In this document: positions 52,241 to 61,537 of the stretch, piece after piece | Layout: every line of letters starts with the position of its first letter | How positions within the stretch are numbered: position 1 is the first letter of the stretch | Assembly: GCF_000473165.1 (NCBI RefSeq) | Contig: NZ_KI421504.1 | Span: forward strand, 3,138,094-3,202,093 | Origin: Leisingera aquimarina DSM 24565 | Lineage (GTDB): Bacteria > Pseudomonadota > Alphaproteobacteria > Rhodobacterales > Rhodobacteraceae | Direction: 5' to 3' | DNA length: 64,000 nucleotides | Made by a program: the position numbers and the translations under genes | The notes under the pieces: model-generated | Database searches by the model: none | What the model saw: the letters and a program-made list of their open reading frames with translations, nothing else | Told to the model about the DNA's origin: nothing

Positions 52241-55200
52241 TCACTTGTCGGCGCCCCGCGGTGTCCGGTACTGTCTGCGCTCTTCTTGCGCGGCTTCTTC
52301 TTCCGCCGTGAAGGCGCGCTGCTGGCCTGGCACCTTTGGCGCCGGCCCGCGGAAAATTTCCCGCAAGAAGCCCGGCGCCAGCCCTGCCAGCGGGTTGACC
52401 GAGACCGCAGGATCATCCGCCGTGCCGCGCAAGGTGAAGGTAAAACCAATCAGCCCCTCGCCGTCGCGCGGTGCCAGAATCCTGCCTATGGCGTTGACCA
52501 GGTATATCGGTGAAATCACTCCGCGCATGTTCAGGCGGCTGTTGTTCAGATCATAATTGCCGTCCAGCGACAGCCCCATCGACGGGCCGACCGCGCTGCT
52601 TTGATGCAGGATCAGATGCGAGGCGCCCAGCCGGAACCGCCCCTCCATACTGGTGAACAGGATGCCCTGGCCGGTCATCTCATCCAGCAGCCCGATCAGG
52701 CTGATCGCATTCAGGATCGCTGCCATCGACGGCGCATTCTGCACCCGGATATTACGCACATTGACCTTGCCGTCATATTCGCCCGGCTTGTCCGCCGGGA
52801 TCAGCGTCATGTCAAAACGGCCGCCGCGGCCGTGTTCGAAGATGCCTGCCGAGCGGAACACCCCGCCCGCGTCATTGGCCCGGATCCGCGCCGCCGTGCC
52901 GCCGTTCTGCGGCACCACGGTGCCCGCCACCGGGGTTTGGCCGTTCAGACGGGCGGTAAACTCGCCATTCATGCCGCCTTGGTTGGAAAACCGGCCCTGG
53001 AAGTTCTGCAGCCCGATACTGTCGGTCACCTGCAGGTTTTGCAGCCGCAGGGTTATCGGGCTCGACCCGCTGCCGCCGCTGCTGCTGCCGCTGGCTGAGG
53101 TCGCCGAAAACGGCGAGCGGTTCAGATCCAGCCGGCCGCCGGTCACCTCGATGGCAGGCGGCGCTGCACCGCGTCCCCGGAACGTCACAGAGCCGCGGAA
53201 CCAGTCCCCCGCCCGCGCGGATGAAAACACCGCCTGATCCAGCCCGCCGCCCTTGCGCGTTGTCACCTGGCCGGTGGCGGCCAGTCCCGGCGCCTGCAAC
53301 TGCAACTGTTCTACCGTGGCGGTCTTACCCAGCAGCGCCGAGACCGACAGCTCCCCCTTTGCCGCCTCGCCTTTGCGCCAGCTGATTTCCGGGATTCGCA
53401 GGCCTAGCCCCGCCAAATCCGATTGCAACTCAAGACGCGGCGGCGCGTCCGGCGCCAGATCCACTGAATACTGCCCCTGGCCCTTGCCAAAGACGGTCCC
53501 GCGCGGCAGGCCAAGGTTAAAGGCCTCCACCGCCTGCGCCGACAGTTCGATGGTCCCTTCCACCCGGCTGTCCGGCGGCGCCCCCTTGCCGATCCGCTGC
53601 TGCCAGGAGGCCGTCACCGGCACCCCCGACAGGCTGCCTTTGCCACTGATCCGGACCTGGCTCTGATCGCCGGTCACCTCCAGCACCGGTGCAGCCGCCA
53701 CATGGCCGGGAACAAGCTTGCCACTCTCCACTGCACGGATCCTGCCCTGGTAGTGATAGAGGATTTCCTCAACCGGCACCTGTTTTTGCAGCGGCAGCGC
53801 CAGCGTGCCCTCCGCCTCCACCAGCCCCTCGGCAAGATCCACCGGCAGGCCGGCCTTGTCCATCACCTGCAACGGCTCCCGGTTCAGCAGCGACAGCGCC
53901 GCCGTGGCGGATCCCCGCGCCATGATCCGCGCAATGCCGGGGGTGCCGTCCTTGGCCGACACATCCGGAATGATGAAAGACGTGCCTGCAACCTCCACTT
54001 CACCGCCCTGCTCAGCCGTCACCGCGCCGCCAGAGGCCGTCACGACAAAGCGCTGGCCGTACAGGCTGAGCTGCCCGGAGGCGTCTTGCACCGGCGGCAT
54101 GAATTTCTGAAACACCACCTCAGCGCCGTCAAACGCCAGATCCAGGCTGACAAAAGGTTTGCCGCTGCCACGCCCGCGCATGTGGAAACCGACCTTGCGC
54201 ACCTGCCCGTCCATCAGGTTTTCCCGAACCCAAAGACGCGGATTCGGCGCCAGTGGCTCCGGCCACAGTTCCTTGACCCGCTGGACAGAAACCTGATCGA
54301 CGCTGCCGTTCAGATCGTAATCCCAGCCCTCAGGTCCGGCGCCGATGTCACCGTCGAAATGAATACGGCTGTCCCCATCGCGCACCAGCATCTCGCCCAG
54401 GCGCAGCCGGAACGGCGCAAGGCTCAGATCAAAATCCGCATCAACGCCGGGAAATTTGACGGGCGTTTCGAACAGACGGCGCGGGTTCAACTCCAGATCG
54501 GAAAACCGCAGCTGGCCGACCAGCCCGGTCAGCTGTCCGTTTTGCACGCCGGCCAGGCTCGCCTGCCCCTGCATCACCCCGGATCCCCAGCCGCTTTGCA
54601 CGCTGAGTTCGGAAAACTTCAGCACCTGTTGCGCCGGGTAATAGGTGAAATAGCTGCGTGCGCCGGTTATCGGCACCGGCCGGGTCTGGGCGGCCGGCTG
54701 GATCACACCTTCGCCGATGCGCAGGCTGGCCTGCACCGGAGCAATCCCGCCGTCGTTGAACACCTCGCCGCGCAAGGAACCGGAAATCGGCGCCCGCAGC
54801 ACCCCCAGCCAGCCAAGCGCCGGGCTTTGCAGGGCGATATCCTCGCTGGAGATGTCCGACACCAGAACCCCGAATTCCGCGCCGGGGCTGCCGATCTCAG
54901 AGGTATAGCTGGCCTCGACCGCGCCCACATCGCCGCGCCCGCTCAGGACCGAAAACACGGCGGACAGGGACACTGTGCTGCCGTCACGCTTCAGACCGAT
55001 CCGGCCGCCGTCCAAGGTCCAGGCGCGGCCCAGCCGGTCGTCCGTATAGGACAGCGTCAGCGCGCTGGTCTCCATGCCGGCAAGGGCGGCCAGCACCGGC
55101 TTTTGCAGCTGGCTGTCCCATTGTTCGATCAGCTCAGCCAGATTGCCCGCCTGCCGCGACGGCAGACCTCCATTGGCAAAGCTGATCGCAAAAGAGCCGT

Positions 55201-55750
55201 CCTTGTTGCGCCGCAGGGCTGCAAACAAACCGCTCAGCGAAATCCGCTTGGGCTGCAGCTTGCCGCGCAGCAGCGGCCGCATCGCCAGGCTGGCCTGGGC
55301 ATCGGCCAGCTGCGCAAACAGCGTGCCATCCGGATGCCGCAGCACCACATCCTTCAGGCTGACCCGCGGCCGCAGCCCCTCGTTGACGACCACATGGATG
55401 GCGCCGAATTCGATCTGAAGCCCGTTCAGATGCCGCTCGATCCGGGCCTCCACCCGGCTCCGCACCCAGTCCGGCGCATCCAACCGGGTGCCGATCCCGA
55501 AATAGATGGCCCCCGCCCCAAGGAAGCTCAGCAACGTCAGCATCCAGATGCAACCGCGCAGCAGCCGCCAGCGCCAGCGGCGCCGCACAGGAGTTTGCAC
55601 CGCGCTCTGATCCGCATCTGCGCCCGCCTCCTGACGGCCCGCGGGAACGGCTTCCGTGCCCGCCGCGGGGCCGGGCAAGGGCACCGCCTCGGCGGCGGCG
55701 CCGTTATTCTCGCCGGCAGGTTTGATCTCAGCTTTCCCTTTGCTGCTCAT
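52241..55750 (-). CDS. Large AsmA/YhdP-like envelope protein
   Basis: The 1169-residue protein has a basic, low-complexity N-terminal stretch, one membrane anchor (about residues 65-85; CIWMLTLLSFLGAGAIYFG), and a long beta-rich periplasmic part. The start of the domain (PDWVRSRVEARIERHLNGLQ) and the C-terminal block (PSMAAILNAISLIGLLDEMT, then VYLVNAIGRILAPRDGEG-like) match the DUF3971/AsmA-like proteins of the YhdP/TamB clan, which act in phospholipid transport across the envelope (family knowledge). The C-terminus is short and cytoplasm-like, with a PRGADK end. It is divergent from bcp. Confidence 0.85.
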   Translation of the reverse strand: MSSKGKAEIKPAGENNGAAAEAVPLPGPAAGTEAVPAGRQEAGADADQSAVQTPVRRRWRWRLLRGCIWMLTLLSFLGAGAIYFGIGTRLDAPDWVRSRVEARIERHLNGLQIEFGAIHVVVNEGLRPRVSLKDVVLRHPDGTLFAQLADAQASLAMRPLLRGKLQPKRISLSGLFAALRRNKDGSFAISFANGGLPSRQAGNLAELIEQWDSQLQKPVLAALAGMETSALTLSYTDDRLGRAWTLDGGRIGLKRDGSTVSLSAVFSVLSGRGDVGAVEASYTSEIGSPGAEFGVLVSDISSEDIALQSPALGWLGVLRAPISGSLRGEVFNDGGIAPVQASLRIGEGVIQPAAQTRPVPITGARSYFTYYPAQQVLKFSELSVQSGWGSGVMQGQASLAGVQNGQLTGLVGQLRFSDLELNPRRLFETPVKFPGVDADFDLSLAPFRLRLGEMLVRDGDSRIHFDGDIGAGPEGWDYDLNGSVDQVSVQRVKELWPEPLAPNPRLWVRENLMDGQVRKVGFHMRGRGSGKPFVSLDLAFDGAEVVFQKFMPPVQDASGQLSLYGQRFVVTASGGAVTAEQGGEVEVAGTSFIIPDVSAKDGTPGIARIMARGSATAALSLLNREPLQVMDKAGLPVDLAEGLVEAEGTLALPLQKQVPVEEILYHYQGRIRAVESGKLVPGHVAAAPVLEVTGDQSQVRISGKGSLSGVPVTASWQQRIGKGAPPDSRVEGTIELSAQAVEAFNLGLPRGTVFGKGQGQYSVDLAPDAPPRLELQSDLAGLGLRIPEISWRKGEAAKGELSVSALLGKTATVEQLQLQAPGLAATGQVTTRKGGGLDQAVFSSARAGDWFRGSVTFRGRGAAPPAIEVTGGRLDLNRSPFSATSASGSSSGGSGSSPITLRLQNLQVTDSIGLQNFQGRFSNQGGMNGEFTARLNGQTPVAGTVVPQNGGTAARIRANDAGGVFRSAGIFEHGRGGRFDMTLIPADKPGEYDGKVNVRNIRVQNAPSMAAILNAISLIGLLDEMTGQGILFTSMEGRFRLGASHLILHQSSAVGPSMGLSLDGNYDLNNSRLNMRGVISPIYLVNAIGRILAPRDGEGLIGFTFTLRGTADDPAVSVNPLAGLAPGFLREIFRGPAPKVPGQQRAFTAEEEAAQEERRQYRTPRGADK

Positions 55751-55800
55751 GGGTTATGTTTGCCGCGCAATGATTTGCGCTAATGACCGGAGACAGGCCA

Positions 55801-56262
55801 ATGCTCGACGTTTCAGATCCCGCCCCTTCCTTTACCCTGCCCCGCGGCGGCGGCGGAGAGGTCACTTTGTCCAGCCTGCAGGGCGCGCCCGTGGTGCTGT
55901 TTTTCTATCCCCGCGATAATACTCCCGGCTGCACCAAAGAATCCATCGGCTTTTCAGAGGCTTTGCAGGCATTCGCCGATGCCGGCGCTCACGTTTTCGG
56001 GATTTCCAAGGACAGCCTGAAGAAGCATGAGAATTTCTCCGCCAAACACGGGCTGACCACGCCGCTTCTGTCCGATGCCGACGGCACCGTCTGCGAGGAT
56101 TACGGCGTCTGGAAAGAAAAGAACATGTACGGCAAAAAACACTGGGGCATTGAACGCTCCACCTTCCTGATCGGTGCCGATGGCCGCATCGCCCGCGTCT
56201 GGCGCAAGGTCAAGGTCGATGGCCACGTGAACGAGGTGCTGGCCGCCGTCCAGGCGCTCTGA
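55801..56262 (+). CDS. bcp: Peroxiredoxin of the BCP/PrxQ type
   Basis: BCP is a thiol peroxidase that reduces H2O2 and alkyl hydroperoxides. The 153-residue protein has the peroxidatic motif FYPRDNTPGCTKES (Cys44). The position five residues after it, which holds the resolving Cys in E. coli BCP, is Ile here. The only other Cys is Cys98 (TVCEDYG), so the enzyme may be 1-Cys or use an unusual pairing. ATG 55801 with GGAG upstream is preferred over the 55783 start. Confidence 0.92.
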   Translation: MLDVSDPAPSFTLPRGGGGEVTLSSLQGAPVVLFFYPRDNTPGCTKESIGFSEALQAFADAGAHVFGISKDSLKKHENFSAKHGLTTPLLSDADGTVCEDYGVWKEKNMYGKKHWGIERSTFLIGADGRIARVWRKVKVDGHVNEVLAAVQAL

Positions 56263-56292
56263 TCCGCCAGCCGGGGCTCTCCCGCCCGCTCT

Positions 56293-56373
56293 GGCTGCTC
56301 TTTGCAAGAGCAGCCCTCACCGTTGGGCCCGGCGCCGCCCGCGGGGCGGCGCACAGCGCGCCAAGGCGCGCTG
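56293..56373. repeat. Cluster of three inverted repeats after bcp
   Basis: Three perfect hairpins lie in a row: a 10-bp stem at 56293-56315 (3-nt loop), an 8-bp GC stem at 56332-56352, and a 9-bp stem at 56354-56373. No T-run follows. It occupies part of the 243-bp gap between bcp and the DUF455 gene; no coding potential is seen there. Confidence 0.6.
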
Positions 56374-56505
56374 CCATGCCCAAGGCTGCCAGGGGGATCT
56401 GCCTACTGATCACCCGCAGGCGCGGGAGCACCACCGTTTTCCGCTCTGGACTCCGGCGGCCAAATCAGGTGAACCCGGCGCACCCCGCCGATTGAGGAGA
56501 CCCGC

Positions 56506-57348
56506 ATGGACACCCAGCCCCTTTCGCTTGCCGAACGCGCCACCGAGGTGCTGACCACCGCAGACGGGCGCGCCAAGACCGCGCTGTCCCGCCGCCATGC
56601 TGCCGAGTGGTTCGCCTGCCGCAAAGGCGAAGCACCGGAGATCGCTATCGGCACCGCCGCGCCGCCGATGCACCCGGCCCGCCCCGCCCAGCCGGAGCTG
56701 CTGCACCCGCGCGATGTGCCCAAGCGCAAACCGGGGTCCGAAGCCGGCCGCATCGCCTTGTTGCACGCAGTGGCCCATATCGAGCTCAATGCCGTGGACC
56801 TGCACTGGGACATCATCGCGCGGTTTTCCCATGTGCCGATGCCGATGGGTTTCTTTGACGACTGGGTCCAGGCCGCAGATGAAGAATCCAAACATTTCAA
56901 CTTGATGTGCGACTGTCTTGAAGCGCTAGGCAGTCATTATGGCGCCCTGCCCGCCCATGCCGGCATGTGGCGCGCCGCCGAGGACACCGCGGATGACCTG
57001 ATGGGCCGCCTCGCCGTGGTGCCCATGGTGCTGGAGGCGCGCGGGCTGGACGTCACCCCCGGCATGATCGGGGTCTTCCGCAAGGCCGGCATCACCCAGG
57101 CCGTGGACGCTCTGGAAGTGATCTATGCCGAGGAAGTCAGCCATGTCGCCTATGGCTCCAAATGGTTCAATTTCCTCTGCGGGAGGGACAATCTGGACCC
57201 GAAAGAAGTGTTCCACACGCTGGTGCGCAAGTATTTCCACGGGCCTCTCAAGCCGCCGTTCAACGAGGAAAAACGCGCCGATGCCGGCCTGCCGCCGGAT
57301 TTCTACTGGCCGCTCGCAGATCAGGTGAAACCGTTGCCGGGTTGGTAA
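56506..57348 (+). CDS. DUF455 ferritin-like protein
   Basis: The 280-residue protein matches the DUF455 family. Ferritin-like metal-binding helices are visible in VAHIELNAVDLHWD (about residues 90-103), QAADEESKHFNLM (about 120-132) and IYAEEVSHVAYG (about 205-216), each with Glu/His ligands of a di-iron site. The enzymatic activity is unknown; related tRNA-modifying di-iron proteins have a similar fold. The C-terminus (GLPPDFYWPLADQVKPLPGW) is typical of the family. Confidence 0.88.
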   Translation: MDTQPLSLAERATEVLTTADGRAKTALSRRHAAEWFACRKGEAPEIAIGTAAPPMHPARPAQPELLHPRDVPKRKPGSEAGRIALLHAVAHIELNAVDLHWDIIARFSHVPMPMGFFDDWVQAADEESKHFNLMCDCLEALGSHYGALPAHAGMWRAAEDTADDLMGRLAVVPMVLEARGLDVTPGMIGVFRKAGITQAVDALEVIYAEEVSHVAYGSKWFNFLCGRDNLDPKEVFHTLVRKYFHGPLKPPFNEEKRADAGLPPDFYWPLADQVKPLPGW

Positions 57349-57444
57349 GTCCCCGTCCGCCTTTGCTGGCCGAAGCGGAGGGCAGTCTTTACCTGAGCGC
57401 CGCCGAGGCCTAGACTGGAAAGTCCCGGAAACCCGGATGGATCC

Positions 57445-57954
57445 ATGTTCGAGAACGACTTTCCACTGCTGAGCACCGCCAGCCTGGTTGCGCTGATCCT
57501 GCACAAGGCCGCCGCCGGACCGGTCTCTTTGGACAGTTGCGATGCCGCCCTCGCCGCCCTGTTTCAACAAGCCAATGAGCGGCCGGCACTGCCGCCGGGA
57601 GAGCTGCGCGAACGGTTGGCAGGCCATCTGTCGGATCTGGAGACCGCCCGCATACTTGAACCGGCGCGGAACGGCAGCTGGCAGCTGACCCGCCGAGGCA
57701 GACAAGCGCTGCAACAGCACCCGGAAGGCCTCGATCAGACCGACCTTGCCAAATATCCGGAATTTGCCGCCCACCTGCGCGACACCGCCCACCACGCCTG
57801 CGGCATGGACCCGCGGCAGGACCGTTTTGACGAGGGCTTTCAGGCCAGCATGAACGGCCAGCCCTTTACCGCCAACCCTTATGCCTTTGATAACGCCGAT
57901 CATCAGGCCTGGGAAAGCGGCTGGACCGAAGCGCAGGAGGAACGCCAGGGCTGA
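57445..57954 (+). CDS. Winged-helix and RMF-like fusion protein
   Basis: The 169-residue protein has an N-terminal region (about residues 45-95; LPPGELRERLAGHLSDLETA, then SWQLTRRGRQALQQHP) that reads like a winged helix as in the Mrr N-terminal domain. Its C-terminus, DEGFQASMNGQPFTANPYAF followed by AWESGWTEAQEERQ, matches ribosome modulation factor (RMF): G(F/Y)QA, a central NPY/CPY and W..GW. A hydrophobic helix near the start (STASLVALILHKAAAG) may be buried rather than a membrane span. This domain pairing suggests regulation of, or binding to, ribosomes or RNA; the function is not established. Confidence 0.65.
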   Translation: MFENDFPLLSTASLVALILHKAAAGPVSLDSCDAALAALFQQANERPALPPGELRERLAGHLSDLETARILEPARNGSWQLTRRGRQALQQHPEGLDQTDLAKYPEFAAHLRDTAHHACGMDPRQDRFDEGFQASMNGQPFTANPYAFDNADHQAWESGWTEAQEERQG

Positions 57955-58161
57955 CCGCCGGGCGCGGCCGGGCCACGGCCCCGGCCTGTTGCGGCCCTGC
58001 ACCCCTTCGGCAAATTTCCGCCCATCTCCCCCCCGGACCGGCGCGTTCGGCGCCTGATGGGTCAACAGGCTTGCCCAATCGCCCCGCCCTGTCTATTCAC
58101 TTCGCCCAAGGCACCGGCTCCGCCTTGAGGGGCCTGTGCAAACCGGGACAGGGACCAGACT

Positions 58162-59493
58162 TTGCGCACACGGCTCGCGATCAGAATCCACAGCTTCCTT
58201 GAACGCCGCTTCCCGGAGCGGCGGGTGTTCCTGAAGTCCGACAGCGATACGCGCTTCATCCGGCTGCGCTCTGAAACCCAGCTGATGGCGGTTGCGGGCA
58301 TCACACTGTTTGTGGCCTGGGCCATCGTCGCCACTGCCATCGTGCTGATGGACAGCATCGGCGCCGGCAATTTCCGCGAGCTGGCCAAGCGCGATCAGCA
58401 AACCTACCGCGAGCGGCTCAACGCCATCTCCGATGAACGCGACAACCGCGCGGAAGAGGCCCTGGCGGCACAGGAGCGCTTTAATGCTGCGCTGACACAG
58501 ATTTCGATGATGCAGTCCGAGCTGCTGGCCTCGGAGACCCGCCGCCGCGAACTGGAAACCGGTATCGAAGTGATCCAGTCCACTTTGCGCGACACCATGC
58601 GCCAGCGCGATACCGCCCGGAAGTCCCTGGCGCAGCTCAAAGAAGACACCCAGGACGAAAATACCGCCAACGCTGCGATGGCCAGCGCCTCGGCGCAGAT
58701 GGGCCTGCTGGCGGGGGTGCTGTCGGACACCGCAGCAGAACGCGACCGGATCATGGCCGATGCCCGCGACGCCATCGGCCAGCGCGATGAGCTGGAACTG
58801 GAACTGCAGCTGATGGACGAGCGCAACAGCCAGATCTTCCGCCAGCTGGAGGAAGCGGTTGCGGTCTCCGTCACCCCGCTCGACAAGATGTTCCGCAACG
58901 CAGGCATGCCGCCTGAGCGCATCCTCGAACAGGTGCGCCGCGGCTACAACGGCCAGGGCGGGCCGCTCAGCCCTTTGGCAATGTCGACCCGCGGTGAAGA
59001 ACCCACAGCCGAAGCGTTGCGGGCCAACAGCATCCTGGCCAAGCTGGATCAGCTGAACCTCTACCGCCTGGCCGCCCAGCAGGCGCCCTTTGCCACGCCC
59101 GTGAACCTGGGCCAGGTGCGCCAGACCTCGGGCTACGGCTACCGGCGCGACCCGAAAACCGGCGGCCGCCGCCTGCATAAAGGGTCGGATTTTGCCGGCA
59201 GCACCGGCACCGATATCTTTGCCACCGCCGACGGCGTCGTCACCCATGCCGGCTGGCAGTCGGGCTACGGCCGGATGGTCACCATCCGCCATGCGTTCGG
59301 CATCGAAACAAGATACGCCCATAACTCGAAACTCCGTGTGACAAAGGGCCAAAGGGTCTCGCGCGGGGATCATATTGCTGATATGGGTAACACCGGACGG
59401 TCCACCGGGACCCACCTCCATTACGAGGTCAGGGTCAACGGGCAACCAGTAAACCCCATGATCTACATCAAGGCTGCGAGAAATGTTTTCTAA
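58162..59493 (+). CDS. M23-family peptidase with membrane anchor and coiled coil
   Basis: The 443-residue protein has a TTG start after a GGGACAGGGA tract, a single membrane helix (about residues 43-63; MAVAGITLFVAWAIVATAIV), and a long coiled coil (about 72-235). The C-terminal LytM/M23 domain has HKGSDF (HxxxD zinc ligands) and THLHYE (HxH), near residues 340 and 422. It would cut peptidoglycan in the periplasm. Its stop overlaps the bactofilin start by 11 bp, an arrangement known for bactofilin partners that control cell shape. Confidence 0.92.
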   Translation: MRTRLAIRIHSFLERRFPERRVFLKSDSDTRFIRLRSETQLMAVAGITLFVAWAIVATAIVLMDSIGAGNFRELAKRDQQTYRERLNAISDERDNRAEEALAAQERFNAALTQISMMQSELLASETRRRELETGIEVIQSTLRDTMRQRDTARKSLAQLKEDTQDENTANAAMASASAQMGLLAGVLSDTAAERDRIMADARDAIGQRDELELELQLMDERNSQIFRQLEEAVAVSVTPLDKMFRNAGMPPERILEQVRRGYNGQGGPLSPLAMSTRGEEPTAEALRANSILAKLDQLNLYRLAAQQAPFATPVNLGQVRQTSGYGYRRDPKTGGRRLHKGSDFAGSTGTDIFATADGVVTHAGWQSGYGRMVTIRHAFGIETRYAHNSKLRVTKGQRVSRGDHIADMGNTGRSTGTHLHYEVRVNGQPVNPMIYIKAARNVF

Positions 59494-60025
59494 GAGCAAA
59501 ATCAACGAGCCCGGGCCGAAGCAGGCCGAAGCAACCCCGGCACCCACTGCTGCGCCGGCGGCTCCGGTCAGCGACTACAAGGCCAGCGCGCCCAAGGCCA
59601 AGCCCGCCGCATCGCTGCTGAGCTCGGACCTGCACATCACCGGCAACGTGAAAACCACCGGCGACATCCAGGTCGAAGGCACGGTGGAGGGCGACATCCG
59701 CGCGCATCTGCTGACCGTTGGCGAAACCGCCACTATCAAGGGCGAAGTGACCGCCGATGACGTGGTCATCAACGGCCGCATCGTTGGCCGCGTGCGCGGC
59801 CTCAAGGTGCGCCTGACCGCCACCGCCCGCGTCGAAGGCGACATCATCCACAAGACCATCGCCATTGAGTCCGGCGCCCATTTCGAAGGCTCCGTGCAAC
59901 GCCAGGACGACCCGCTGAACCCGGGCGGCCGCAAGGCAGCCCCGGCGGCTCCAGCCCCCGCCGCCGCGCCGGCCCCGTCTGCCGCCGTGCAGGCCGCAAC
60001 GGCCTCCCGCAAAACGGAAGGCTGA
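59483..60025 (+). CDS. Bactofilin
   Basis: The 180-residue protein has a Pro/Ala-rich N-terminus, the core beta-helical bactofilin domain (about residues 45-145; SDLHITGNVKTTGDIQVEGT, then INGRIVGRVRGLKV) and a disordered Ala/Pro tail. Bactofilins polymerise without nucleotides and recruit cell-wall enzymes; here the upstream M23 peptidase is the obvious partner (11-bp overlap). Confidence 0.95.
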   Translation: MFSKSKINEPGPKQAEATPAPTAAPAAPVSDYKASAPKAKPAASLLSSDLHITGNVKTTGDIQVEGTVEGDIRAHLLTVGETATIKGEVTADDVVINGRIVGRVRGLKVRLTATARVEGDIIHKTIAIESGAHFEGSVQRQDDPLNPGGRKAAPAAPAPAAAPAPSAAVQAATASRKTEG

Positions 60026-60060
60026 TCCTGCTTTCAGACCGGAACCAGCACGACCATCTC

Positions 60061-60093
60061 AAAAGCCGCAGGCCCACGCCTGCGGCTTTTTTT
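60061..60093 (+). terminator. Terminator after the bactofilin gene
   Basis: A 13-bp perfect stem (60061-60073 and 60078-60090) with a CCAC loop ends in seven Ts. Confidence 0.9.
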
Positions 60094-60241
60094 CTCCGGG
60101 GCAGATGCTGCAAATCTGTCCAACCCGCACCGGTATCCTGTATCCCTTACCTTGCAGCCATTAGTTGAGGCCGATAGTTAACGCTGGAAACACCGGTTGC
60201 CAGCCCGGCCTGCGGCGTAAAAATTAGGACACCCTTCGAAA

Positions 60242-61486
60242 ATGGCTACAGTTACCTTGAATGATCCAAGTGGAACATGGTCTCTGAATGACCTGAACTC
60301 CCCGGATTTTGCCAATGCAAGCATCACCACACAAACCTCAAGCCTGATTGTCTTTACCGGCACCAACGGGGCTGGCTTCAGCCTGACCGGAGATTTTTCC
60401 TCCGCGTCCCCTTATTCCTGGACGTTAAAGTCTCTCACCATCACATCCTACGGAACTCCAGTTCTTTCGTTTTCTGGATTCTCGATGAATTTCTACACCT
60501 TCGCGTCCTCAAGCGGCGCGAGCTTGGAAGCCTCGCTTCTGTCTGGCAGCGACACGATCACCTCCAACATGGCTGAGGGCCAGCGCTGGCTTACGCATGG
60601 CGGCAACGACACGGTCCAGCTTGGATCGGGCGATGACACGCTCTATGGCGGCAGCGGCACCGACCGCCTGATTATTGCCGACACCTACGGCAATGCCTCG
60701 CTGTCCTCCAGCTTCAGCACAGTAACAATCGACTCGGCCGACGGCCGCGACCTGATTTCCTCAATCGAGCAGCTGGAGTTTTCCAACCGGACCTTTGCCC
60801 TGACAACCGGCAGCTACAGCGCCAATTCCCTGACTGGAGACAAATCAGCCGGGCTTTCCAGCAACCTGATTTTGGGCGGTGCCGGCAACGACACTTTGTC
60901 CGGACTGTCCGGCAACGACCTTTTGCTGGGTGAAGATGGAAATGACAGCCTGATTGGCGGCGCCGGCCGCGATACTCTCAACGGCGGCGATGGCGATGAC
61001 GACCTTTTGGGCGGCAGCGGACGCGACCTGCTGATTGGCGGCATGGGCGATGATCTGCTGATTGGCGGCAAACACGGCGACAGGCTGCTGGGCGGCGGTG
61101 GCCACGACGAGCTGCTTGGCGGCGGCGGCAAGGACTTTCTCATCGGCAATTCGGGCAGCGACCTGCTGGTCGGCGGCGGCGGCAGCGACACCCTTAAGGG
61201 CGAGTCTGGGCGCGACATGCTGCTGGGCCACAAGGGCAACGACGTGCTGACCGGCGGCAACCAGGCGGATACCTTCTTGTTCCACAAGGGCCATGGCAAC
61301 GACACCATCACCGATTTCGCCGCCGGTGAGGACCACATCGCGATCGGCCGCGGCGCCAACCGCCTAAGCCAGCTGGATTTTGAAAGCCAAGGCGACGATG
61401 TCCTGGTGTCCTTCGCCAATGTTACCATTCTGGTGGAAGACATCACCGTGGCACAGCTGCAGGACGCAGACAACTTCCTGTTCTGA
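60242..61486 (+). CDS. RTX hemolysin-type calcium-binding protein
   Basis: The 414-residue protein has no N-terminal hydrophobic signal. Its first half is beta-rich with Ser/Thr/Asn (MATVTLNDPSGTWSLNDLNS). About residues 200-350 hold at least 15 nonapeptide repeats (GGAGNDTLSGLSGNDLLLG style). The C-terminal end (ITDFAAGEDHIAIG and DADNFLF) is typical of type I secretion substrates. AGGA lies upstream of the ATG. A dedicated ABC exporter is not in the window. It differs in architecture from the three RTX-like paralogues with hydrophobic N-termini. Confidence 0.9.
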   Translation: MATVTLNDPSGTWSLNDLNSPDFANASITTQTSSLIVFTGTNGAGFSLTGDFSSASPYSWTLKSLTITSYGTPVLSFSGFSMNFYTFASSSGASLEASLLSGSDTITSNMAEGQRWLTHGGNDTVQLGSGDDTLYGGSGTDRLIIADTYGNASLSSSFSTVTIDSADGRDLISSIEQLEFSNRTFALTTGSYSANSLTGDKSAGLSSNLILGGAGNDTLSGLSGNDLLLGEDGNDSLIGGAGRDTLNGGDGDDDLLGGSGRDLLIGGMGDDLLIGGKHGDRLLGGGGHDELLGGGGKDFLIGNSGSDLLVGGGGSDTLKGESGRDMLLGHKGNDVLTGGNQADTFLFHKGHGNDTITDFAAGEDHIAIGRGANRLSQLDFESQGDDVLVSFANVTILVEDITVAQLQDADNFLF

Positions 61487-61510
61487 CCGCCCTGATCATT
61501 GACTTGCTCC

Positions 61511-61536
61511 AGGCGCGCCCCGGCGGCGCGCCTTTT
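61511..61536 (+). terminator. Terminator after the RTX gene
   Basis: A perfect 9-bp stem (61511-61519 and 61525-61533) with a 5-nt loop and a short T-tract separates the RTX gene from the convergent DUF3179 gene. Confidence 0.75.
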
Positions 61537-61537
61537 G

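Noticed and set aside
53702-55783. 693-codon open frame on the plus strand
   Set aside because: Antisense shadow of the AsmA/YhdP-like gene; composition is repetitive and no motif is seen.
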